Of a stretch of 64,000 nt of DNA, positions 57,413 to 64,000 are shown piece by piece. Positions within the stretch are counted from its first letter, which is position 1. Each line of letters opens with the position of its first letter. Source of the stretch: Caldilineaceae bacterium bin5 (GTDB lineage: Bacteria; Chloroflexota; Anaerolineae; Caldilineales; Caldilineaceae); NCBI GenBank assembly GCA_002238445.1, contig MPML01000015.1, forward strand, positions 26,233-90,232, read 5' to 3'. The notes under the pieces were generated by a model. It made no database searches. It was not told where the DNA came from and saw only the letters and a program-made list of their open reading frames with translations. A program made the translations under genes and the position numbers.

Positions 57413-57502
57413 CCTGTGCTCTCTCACCGATTCATTTCGTTGTGGCCAGCTTCTAGCCGTTGAAACAGAGGTCTGAACACGAATCGCAGTTCGCAATCGC
57501 CG

Positions 57503-58540
57503 CTACGACTCACGCAGCGGCATCACCTTCCAGCACGCAGCCCGCGACTCACCATACTGCTCCAACACCGGCTCCTCCTCGCGGCAGCGATCATCCGCCA
57601 GCGGGCAGCGGGGCCAGAACTTGCACCCGGGCGGCAGGCTGACCAGGTCGGGCGGCAACCCGCTGATCGAGTACAGGCGATCGCCAGGCTCACTTTCCAG
57701 TGAGGGGACCGAACCAAGCAGCCCTTGTGTGTACGGATGGCGGGGATTCAGCAGTACGTCATCGACAGGCCCGTTCTCGACCATGCGGCCGGCGTACATC
57801 ACCGCAACGCGGTCGCAACTGCCTGCCACGATTCCCATGTCGTGGGTGATGAAGAGCGCCGTCATCCCGGACTCCTGCGCCAACTCTTTGATCAGGTCCA
57901 GGATCTGCGCCTGCACAGTCACGTCGAGCGCGGTGGTCGGCTCGTCGGCCAGCAACAGACGCGGCTGGCACGAAAACGCGATTGCGATCATCACCCGCTG
58001 CCGCATGCCGCCGCTGAACTGGTGGATGTAATTGTCGAAGCGCTCCCTGGGCGAGGGGATGCCGACGTGTTCGAGGAGTTCCAATGCGCGCTCCCGCGCC
58101 TCCTGCCGGCTCAGGCGGAGATGGATCTCCATTGCCTCGCTGATCTGGCGGCCTATCGTCATCGTCGGCGTCAGGGCGGTCATCGGCTCCTGGAAGATCA
58201 TCGCGATCCTGCCGCCCCGGATCTGCTTCATTTCCTCAGCGCTGCACTGCAGCAGGTTCTTCCCCTCAAAATTGATCTCGCCGGCAACCGCCTGGCCATT
58301 TCCCGGCAGCAGGCGCATAATCGACAGCGCTGTCATCGTCTTGCCGCAGCCGCTTTCGCCGACCAGGCCCAATACCTCGCCTTCATAGAGGTCCAGCGAC
58401 AGGCCGTCGACAGCCCTGACCGTCCCCTGTTTAGTCTCAAACTGGGTGTGAAGCTCCCGGATCTGGAGCAGGGGTATCTGATCCGGTTCGGTGCCGTCTG
58501 TCAGCGGGATCTCTGGCTGAGAACTACCGTACGTACCCAT
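57503..58540 (-). CDS. Oligopeptide/dipeptide-type ABC transporter ATP-binding protein (OppD/DppD type)
   Basis: First ATPase of the complex, about 345 residues from the ATG at 58540; an ATG at 58576 overlapping the permease by 32 bases is possible. Walker [11 protein letters not shown]-loop FQEPMTAL, signature SGGMRQR, Walker B LLADEPTTALDVT, and the C-terminal CKFWPRCPLADDRC typical of Opp/Dpp ATPases. It lies between the OppC-type permease and the OppF-type ATPase. Confidence 0.94.
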   Translation of the reverse strand: MGTYGSSQPEIPLTDGTEPDQIPLLQIRELHTQFETKQGTVRAVDGLSLDLYEGEVLGLVGESGCGKTMTALSIMRLLPGNGQAVAGEINFEGKNLLQCSAEEMKQIRGGRIAMIFQEPMTALTPTMTIGRQISEAMEIHLRLSRQEARERALELLEHVGIPSPRERFDNYIHQFSGGMRQRVMIAIAFSCQPRLLLADEPTTALDVTVQAQILDLIKELAQESGMTALFITHDMGIVAGSCDRVAVMYAGRMVENGPVDDVLLNPRHPYTQGLLGSVPSLESEPGDRLYSISGLPPDLVSLPPGCKFWPRCPLADDRCREEEPVLEQYGESRAACWKVMPLRES

Positions 58541-58544
58541 TGCT

Positions 58545-59513
58545 TCAACGCCGCCTTTGCTCAGGGTTGAGCGCATCGTTCAGACCATCACCGAGGAAAT
58601 TAAAACCAAGCACTACGATAGCCAGTACAACCCCCGGCATCACCACCAGGTGTGGATTGAAGCGCCACTGGCCCAGATTGTCACTGATCATCTCTCCCCA
58701 GCTTGCGCCCGGCGGCTGGATGCCGACGCCCAGAAAGCTGAGCGACGCCTCCGACAACATTGCGCCGCCAAAACCGACCGTGATTGAAACGATCAGCGGC
58801 CCCAGGCTGTTTGGGACCAGGTGGCTGAGGATAATGGTCCAGTTCGACGCGCCCAGCGCCCGTTCGGCCTCGATAAACTCCTTTTCACGCAGAGAAAGGA
58901 TCTGCCCCCGCACCAGCCGCGCCTTGCCATACCACTGCACCAGCGTCAGCGAGCCGAAGATCACTAGGTAGTCCAGATAGACGCGATTGCCCTGGGATAG
59001 TGTCCACCCGTACTGCTCCTGCAATTGGAGTTGCAATTCAAGCACTTTTTCGCGAAAGACGACGCTGATGAAGGCAGCCAGCAAAATGTCGGGGAAAGCC
59101 ATCGTGATATCGGCCAGGCGCATGACGAGGGCGTCGACCCAGCCGCCCAGAAATGCGCCGGCCGCGCCCAGCACAACGCCCAGGACGGTCGTGCCGATCG
59201 TAACGATCAGGCCGACCAGAAAGGCTGTGCGCGCGCCGTGGAGGATGCGGGTGAGCATATCGCGACCCAGGCCGTCTGTCCCCAGCCAGTGATCGGCGCT
59301 TGGGCCCTCGTTGATTCTGAAAAGATTCTGTTGGGTGTAGTCATACGGAGACAGCCAGGGGCCGAAGATGGAGACGAAAACAAGCAGGAAGGCGACGAAG
59401 ACCCCAAAAATGGCCAAGCGGTTGCGCATCAGCTGCTCCAACGCATCCTGCCACAGGCTGCGTTGCTCCGGCATGGCAAACAGTTCGTGCTGCGCGCTGA
59501 CTTCTTCGGTCAC
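58545..59513 (-). CDS. Oligopeptide/dipeptide-type ABC transporter permease (OppC type)
   Basis: Inner-membrane permease, 322 residues. A cytoplasmic N-terminus is followed by LAIFGVFVAFLLVFVSIFGP, then the family-typical HWLGTDGLGRDMLTRILHGAR and an EAA loop around EFIEAERALGASNW. An insert of about 30 residues (VLELQLQLQEQYGW) lies in the middle, as often in family members with an extra external loop. It pairs with the OppB-type permease upstream. Confidence 0.93.
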   Translation of the reverse strand: MTEEVSAQHELFAMPEQRSLWQDALEQLMRNRLAIFGVFVAFLLVFVSIFGPWLSPYDYTQQNLFRINEGPSADHWLGTDGLGRDMLTRILHGARTAFLVGLIVTIGTTVLGVVLGAAGAFLGGWVDALVMRLADITMAFPDILLAAFISVVFREKVLELQLQLQEQYGWTLSQGNRVYLDYLVIFGSLTLVQWYGKARLVRGQILSLREKEFIEAERALGASNWTIILSHLVPNSLGPLIVSITVGFGGAMLSEASLSFLGVGIQPPGASWGEMISDNLGQWRFNPHLVVMPGVVLAIVVLGFNFLGDGLNDALNPEQRRR

Positions 59514-59663
59514 TCGAATATCCTCAAGGATTGTTTGAAATCTGGCATTTTCACAATTTCTTGCTGCCGCGCGTCGCCGCGACCCAGCCGATGCCTTGAA
59601 CAGAGACGCATACGTTGCTCTGGGGGACAGTCTGAATTCCGCACTCTGAATTCTGCGTTCTGA

Positions 59664-60659
59664 TCAATCATAGGTGACGCGCGGATCCAGCCCGCCGTAT
59701 AACAGATCGGTCAGCAGGTTGACTGTCACGATGATCAAGGCTTGAAACAGAACGACCCCCATGAACACTGGATGGTCCCCCGACATTAGTGTCTGAATCG
59801 CCAGTTTGCCTATGCCCGGAATGTTGAATATCTGCTCGACAAAGAGACTTCCCGTCAGCAGCCCGCTTGTAACAAGCCCCATCGAAGTCAGCACCGGTAT
59901 CATAGCTGTTCGCAGCATATGGCGGGCCACCACCAGCCGCTCTGGCAAGCCCTTGGCACGGGCCGTGCGCACGAAATCCTTGCCGAGCACCTCCACAATC
60001 CCCGCTCGCGTCTGGCGCACAATCACCAGCATCGGGCCGGTTGCAAGTACGATGGCCGGCAGGATCGCTTGCCGCGAAAACATGCCATCCCATCCCCCGA
60101 CCGTCTTGAAAACGGGGATCTTGAGTACGAATATGATCAGCAGGACCGGTCCGATCACATAGGCCGGGATCGAACTGGCGACGATCGAACTCGTGACGAT
60201 CGCGTAGTCGATGGTTGTATTCTGCTTGACCGCAGCCAGAACACCGAGCAAAATGGCGAAAACGGTGAGGAAAACCAACGCCCATAAGGACAATTGCGCG
60301 CTAATAACTAAACGGCCGAGAACCATCTCCCGTACACTCGTACTCGTGCCGGAGTAACCCGCGCCGCGACCCTCGCTGACCGCCCTGTCACTGGCAGTGC
60401 CGCCGAACGCCGCCAAGGATTGCCCCCAATTGCCCCCAAACATAGTCCCCATATAGTCAAGGAACTGGATCATGAAAGGCCGGTCCAGGCCGAGCGCTTT
60501 CTTGACCTCTGCATACCGCGTTTCGTCCTCCCACTCCTCCCCCAGCACCGCGCGCACCGGATCGATGGGACCATAATAGCCCAGTGTGAAGGTGATTAGC
60601 ATCACAATGATGACGGTTGGCGCCAGCACCGCGATCCTGCGAACCGCGTATAAAAGCAT
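59664..60659 (-). CDS. Oligopeptide/dipeptide-type ABC transporter permease (OppB type)
   Basis: Inner-membrane permease, 331 residues. It starts with the usual LLYAVRRIAVLAPTVIIVML and has the EAA-type loop DFVRTARAKGLPERLVV followed by HMLRTAMIPVLTSMG and the end LTDLLYGGLDPRVTYD. It follows the binding-protein gene after a 123-base gap that contains a strong hairpin, and precedes the OppC-type gene by 150 bases. Confidence 0.93.
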   Translation of the reverse strand: MLLYAVRRIAVLAPTVIIVMLITFTLGYYGPIDPVRAVLGEEWEDETRYAEVKKALGLDRPFMIQFLDYMGTMFGGNWGQSLAAFGGTASDRAVSEGRGAGYSGTSTSVREMVLGRLVISAQLSLWALVFLTVFAILLGVLAAVKQNTTIDYAIVTSSIVASSIPAYVIGPVLLIIFVLKIPVFKTVGGWDGMFSRQAILPAIVLATGPMLVIVRQTRAGIVEVLGKDFVRTARAKGLPERLVVARHMLRTAMIPVLTSMGLVTSGLLTGSLFVEQIFNIPGIGKLAIQTLMSGDHPVFMGVVLFQALIIVTVNLLTDLLYGGLDPRVTYD

Positions 60660-60701
60660 ATCGATCGCCAGTATGAAAACGAAAAACGAGGAAAAGGGAA
60701 C

Positions 60702-60735
60702 GAGGAGAGAGATGCTGGAGACAATCTCTCTCCTC
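60702..60735 (-). promoter_or_regulatory. Hairpin between binding-protein and permease genes
   Basis: GAGGAGAGAGAT (60702-60713) pairs perfectly with ATCTCTCTCCTC (60724-60735) around a ten-base loop. An outer GAGGAA/TTCCTC pair may extend it. It lies 48 bases after the binding-protein stop and 42 bases before the permease start in the transcribed direction. There is no T-run. Confidence 0.6.
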
Positions 60736-60782
60736 TGTACTTCCTCTTGCTACAAATTCAATTCAAATCATCGCCCGCATCG

Positions 60783-62549
60783 CTACCGCGCAGCGATGAA
60801 GAGATGCTCAGGATTGCGCACGCCGTGGTCCAGGCTGCCGAACAGGGAGTTCCAATCGCTGACCCAGGGTTTGACAAGCATGTAAGCCGGCTCGGTGAAG
60901 TGGCCGATACTGTACACTTCCTCGAAGAACAGACGTCCTGCCTCCTGGTACATCGGTATCGCCTCGGCGAGATCCATCGTCGAATCGGCAGTCATGCACA
61001 ACGATTCTGCCTCCGGAGGACCCCATGAATCTGCGCGTGAGCGGTTATACGTCCCAATCGGCGACGCGTTCTCACACACAGCCGACAGGCCGGGATAGCG
61101 GGCCGCATACGAGCGGCGCACGATCTGATACAACTCCGGATTGGCTTGGAAAACGTCTCTCGAGCGCTCGATCACGACTTCTATCCCCAGGTTCTGCTTC
61201 CAGTACTGCTGCATCGCCTGTGCGATGCGAGTCAGATGGCCAACCTGGCCGCCAAAGCCGGCCTCACCCACGTGCATCCGAATCTGCGGGATGTTCTCGG
61301 CCGAGCCGTAGCTGGATTCAGCGATCAACTGGCGGGCCAGCTCCGGATCATAGCTGGGTGTGTGGCACTCGCCATCGACAAAGCCCGGCCAACCCATCGG
61401 AATCAACTGACAGGCCGGCTGCCACATGCCCCGTAGCAGCGTATCCGCAATGACCTTGAAGTCAACCGCATGGGCCAGCGCCTGCCGCACTTTGGTATCA
61501 TCCATCGGCGCAAGATCGCGGGCGATGTAGAAGCTGCGGCTAACCTCGTACTGGAACGGGAACATCTCCTCGCTCGTGGCGCGGCCCGGCTCCAGCAACT
61601 CGGCAGCTTCCAGCGGTCCATACTTCTCGGAGACGTCGTACTCGTCGTTCTCATACGCGATCAACGCCGTTTGCGGGTCCGAATAGTACTTGAGCACGAC
61701 CTTCGACAGGATGGGAGTATCGCCGCGCCAGTTTGGATTGGGGACAAGCTCGAAGGTTCCCGGCTCAGAAGGCCCGACCCATTCTGGCTCGGTCGCGATC
61801 ATGAACGGACCGGTCGCGCCGTGGCCAATGAACCAGGGCGTCTCATCCTCGGCCGGCGGACTATAGTGGGATGTCTCCGCCATCAGGAAGCGGTGCGGCA
61901 GCGAGAGGATCGCGGCAAAATCACGGAACGGCTGCGTCAACTCGATCTGCACGTTAAGATCGTCTATGACCGTGATGCCCTCCAGCTCGGTGGCAGGATT
62001 TTCCTCCGCGCGCATGGCATCGTAGCCCTTGATGAAGCGGGCATAGGTCGTGCCGCGCGAGCCGGTGTTGGGCGAAGCGTGAAGTTCAATCGACATCTTC
62101 ACGTCCTCCGCCGTAAACGGTTCACCGTCCGCCGCCACGATCCCTTCTTTGAGCGTTATCGTCCAGACGGTCTCATCCTCGCTGGCGCTGAATCCCTCCG
62201 CCAGCCGGCCTTCCAGCGTTCCGTCCTCATTCATCCAGAAGAGCGTCTCAAAGGCCATGTTGAGCATGCCCGATACCGCGTATCCGCCTGATGTCTCAAA
62301 CGGATAGGGATAACGCTGGCCGTAGTAGGTGCCCCAGCGCAGAACCTGTTCTTCCGCCATGGGCGTATCCGTCGCCAAGGCTGCCCGTTCGCGCCAAACC
62401 GGCGACCAGGGCATGTACGAGGTCGATTCGGACATCTGGGCCTCTGCCGCCACTGGGGGGCCTGCCGCCGGCGCGCACGCCGCGGTCACCGCCATCACCA
62501 TGAGCATCAACAGCCCAATCAGTACTTGAGATTTTCGGAATGCCTTCAT
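60783..62549 (-). CDS. Peptide/oligosaccharide ABC transporter substrate-binding protein (family 5)
   Basis: Large binding lipoprotein of 588 residues from the ATG at 62549, where AGGAG lies about ten bases upstream; an in-frame ATG at 62615 would place 22 polar residues before the signal. The Sec-type signal ends in a lipobox-like TAAC, unlike the Tat signals of the other three binding proteins in the window. Typical family 5 stretches are EDETVWTITLKEGI and GEPFTAEDVKMSIELH. It serves the OppBCDF-type subunits encoded downstream. Confidence 0.92.
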   Translation of the reverse strand: MKAFRKSQVLIGLLMLMVMAVTAACAPAAGPPVAAEAQMSESTSYMPWSPVWRERAALATDTPMAEEQVLRWGTYYGQRYPYPFETSGGYAVSGMLNMAFETLFWMNEDGTLEGRLAEGFSASEDETVWTITLKEGIVAADGEPFTAEDVKMSIELHASPNTGSRGTTYARFIKGYDAMRAEENPATELEGITVIDDLNVQIELTQPFRDFAAILSLPHRFLMAETSHYSPPAEDETPWFIGHGATGPFMIATEPEWVGPSEPGTFELVPNPNWRGDTPILSKVVLKYYSDPQTALIAYENDEYDVSEKYGPLEAAELLEPGRATSEEMFPFQYEVSRSFYIARDLAPMDDTKVRQALAHAVDFKVIADTLLRGMWQPACQLIPMGWPGFVDGECHTPSYDPELARQLIAESSYGSAENIPQIRMHVGEAGFGGQVGHLTRIAQAMQQYWKQNLGIEVVIERSRDVFQANPELYQIVRRSYAARYPGLSAVCENASPIGTYNRSRADSWGPPEAESLCMTADSTMDLAEAIPMYQEAGRLFFEEVYSIGHFTEPAYMLVKPWVSDWNSLFGSLDHGVRNPEHLFIAAR

Positions 62550-62701
62550 TTTGACTGTTCTCCTTGACTGTTTTGACTTCGCGCCCGCCAGGGGCACACA
62601 ATCTGAATTCTGCACAGCAAACGAATGCTCCGTGAACGCAAATGTCTCCTCTGTACGTCACCTCCTCATCGAATCTGATATCCGCTGCCGCGGAACAGCT
62701 G

Positions 62702-63043
62702 CTACGCCTTGAGACTGAGCGCGATGACCGCCCTCATACTGGCGCCGTCCGGCAGCGTACCGGACAGGCGCAGCCAGTTGCCAAAATGCGCCACCTTGCA
62801 AAAGGCAACCTCCTCCTCACCGAGCGTAACGCTGCTCCCTTCGTCACACCAGCGAATCCCGTCCGGCGAAATCTGCACCTGCAGCGTAACGCCTTCGACG
62901 TTGCCGGCCTGTTCCAATATCCGCACGAAGAAGATTGCTTCGCCCGCCCAGCCGCACTCGTACGGCTCCGTGGCAAAACTGCCCCGTAACGCCTCGCTGC
63001 GCTCTACAATGGCTGTGTAACTTTCTCGCAGCATCTCTACCAC
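62702..63043 (-). CDS. Hypothetical protein, beta-rich
   Basis: Small protein of 113 residues (GTG start at 63043, overlapping the previous stop by seven bases; ATG at 63034 is an alternative). The sequence looks beta-rich (VTLQVQISPDGIRWCDEG, NWLRLSGTLPDG), and the SPDGIRW segment resembles the blade motif of the propeller proteins in this cluster. No signal peptide. It lies 152 bases before the binding-protein gene. Family not recognised. Confidence 0.65.
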   Translation of the reverse strand: MVEMLRESYTAIVERSEALRGSFATEPYECGWAGEAIFFVRILEQAGNVEGVTLQVQISPDGIRWCDEGSSVTLGEEEVAFCKVAHFGNWLRLSGTLPDGASMRAVIALSLKA

Positions 63044-63897
63044 GCTCCCGAAACAAGGACCGAGTCGACGTAGAGGAACGCCCGTTTGTCGATATCGGTT
63101 TCGACCCAGAAAGCGACGTTGAGCATGCAGTCCAGATTAGGCATTGCCGGGATCATCATCGGCCCCACATCGGTCAGATCGTGGATGCGATCGTTGCACT
63201 GCAAGTGCGTGATCTGCCGGCTGGCCAGGTCCAGGTCCATGCGGAGATAATACCAGTTGAATTTGGTGGCGACTTCATTATAGCAGAGAATTTGGCTTGA
63301 GTCAGGCACGTCTTCCCAGCCGCTGGGCGCCAGGTGAAAGTGGGAGACAGTCTCCGCCCTGCCGCCAATGTCATGAAACGGTTCCCGCTCGCGTTTGAAC
63401 TGCCACTTCCGCATCGGTTCGCCCTCCAGCGCATTGAGGTAGCGCCAGTGCGGCATCCAGCGGTACTCCTCATCCTGCAGGTCGAACAGCACGCCCACAG
63501 CCCGCACGTCGTCCACCGAAAGCTGCAGAGCGCTCGCCTCCGGCTTGAATGTGAAGTACGCCTCCAGCCTCACCGGACCCTTATGCCGCCACGTAACCCG
63601 CTTGATCGAGACGCTGATATCCCCCGCGCGGGCCCGCGTCGCCAGCTTCATCGAATACGTGCCCTGCATCGCGCCGTGCGTCCCCGTATCCCAGTGCGTG
63701 CCGCTGCTCAACATGGGAGGCCGCATATCCGCGTACTGGGGCAGCATGCTGTCCAGGCTATCCTCGTAGTTCCCGATCAGTTCCACCCAGCCGCGCAGGC
63801 CGCGGTTGAAGTCGTCGTGATAGATGATGCGCGGCAGCGGATCAAACCGGCTTAGCGCCGGATCCGCGTTCAGAATAGCTCTTGCTTGGTCTGGCAT
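63037..63897 (-). CDS. Hypothetical protein, possible carbohydrate-binding beta-sandwich
   Basis: About 286 residues from the ATG at 63897, which has GGAAAGG six bases upstream. The opening IIYHDDFNRGLRGW is a pattern often seen at the start of concanavalin-like or carbohydrate-binding beta-sandwich domains, and the rest is rich in Trp, Tyr and Asp. No signal peptide. It is the first gene of a run of nine same-strand genes that includes the Opp-type transporter and propeller proteins D and C. I do not recognise a named family with certainty. Confidence 0.7.
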   Translation of the reverse strand: MPDQARAILNADPALSRFDPLPRIIYHDDFNRGLRGWVELIGNYEDSLDSMLPQYADMRPPMLSSGTHWDTGTHGAMQGTYSMKLATRARAGDISVSIKRVTWRHKGPVRLEAYFTFKPEASALQLSVDDVRAVGVLFDLQDEEYRWMPHWRYLNALEGEPMRKWQFKREREPFHDIGGRAETVSHFHLAPSGWEDVPDSSQILCYNEVATKFNWYYLRMDLDLASRQITHLQCNDRIHDLTDVGPMMIPAMPNLDCMLNVAFWVETDIDKRAFLYVDSVLVSGAW

Positions 63898-63928
63898 TGA
63901 CATCCTTTCCTTGTTCGTTCCATTGTTG

Positions 63929-64000
63929 TAACTACCCAGCCCCAACTAATTTGCGATCCTGAATAAGGCGAGCGAAGGTGACTCTCTCCTCATTTCTCTC
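63929..64000 (+). repeat. Dispersed structured repeat, copy 3 (cut by window edge)
   Basis: The last 72 bases match the beginning of the repeat copies at 33347 and 45846: GTAACTACCC, then ACTAATTTGCGATCCTGAAT, AGGCGAGCGAAGGTG and CTCTCTC. The orientation is the same as in the other two copies. It lies just upstream of the minus-strand gene starting at 63897. Confidence 0.75.

Overview
The window looks like part of a chromosome from a heterotrophic bacterium, most likely a Chloroflexota of the Anaerolineae/Caldilineales type. This is inferred from four solute-binding-protein ABC transporters (three with Tat-type lipoprotein signals ending in LAAC), repeated Gfo/Idh/MocA oxidoreductases, phytanoyl-CoA dioxygenase-family proteins, a moderately high GC content and long single-direction gene runs. 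No rRNA or tRNA gene, CRISPR array, integrase or transposase was seen.

Layout. (1) 1-3130, minus strand: a carbohydrate ABC transporter (binding protein and two permeases, the second cut by the window edge). (2) 3554-11718, plus: two Gfo/Idh/MocA dehydrogenases, an SMP-30-type lactonase, a second sugar ABC transporter and an M20 hydrolase of the YgeY type, which together suggest uptake and oxidation of a sugar or sugar acid. (3) 11926-15721, plus: yggS-proC-yggT, a lipoprotein made of four near-identical repeats, and a small zincin. (4) 16386-20067, plus: a third carbohydrate transporter of the LplB/LplC type. (5) 20143-25572, plus: an SDR, two envelope proteins, a sulfatase-fold protein with Thr at the nucleophile position, and an Ldh-family dehydrogenase. 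(6) 25673-37631, plus: a glycerol/dihydroxyacetone operon (DhaK, DhaL, GlpK, DhaM-EIIA, HPr, enzyme I, GlpA, GlpB, GlpC and a ketopantoate-reductase-like protein). Glycerol would be phosphorylated by GlpK and oxidised by GlpABC, while dihydroxyacetone would be phosphorylated with PEP through EI-HPr-DhaM-DhaL/DhaK; both end at dihydroxyacetone phosphate. (7) 37692-42878: a membrane protein, a stand-alone CHAT protease-like protein, and a fusion of a glycosidase-like barrel to an O-antigen-ligase-type membrane domain. (8) 42945-63897, mostly minus: two PhyH dioxygenases, an oxidoreductase, a luciferase-like monooxygenase, four related beta-propeller proteins, an Opp/Dpp-type transporter and two unrecognised proteins. 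A McrBC restriction module sits in the middle of the propeller genes.

Cross-cutting structure. A dispersed non-coding repeat of about 300 bp occurs at 33347-33651 and 45846-46140 and starts again at about 63929, running off the window. It has imperfect terminal inverted repeats (clearest in the first copy) and internal hairpins, one of which keeps its pairing although its sequence differs between copies. In all four transporter operons a long hairpin lies directly after the binding-protein gene and before the next permease gene. No ATPase gene accompanies the three carbohydrate transporters, so they probably share one encoded elsewhere.
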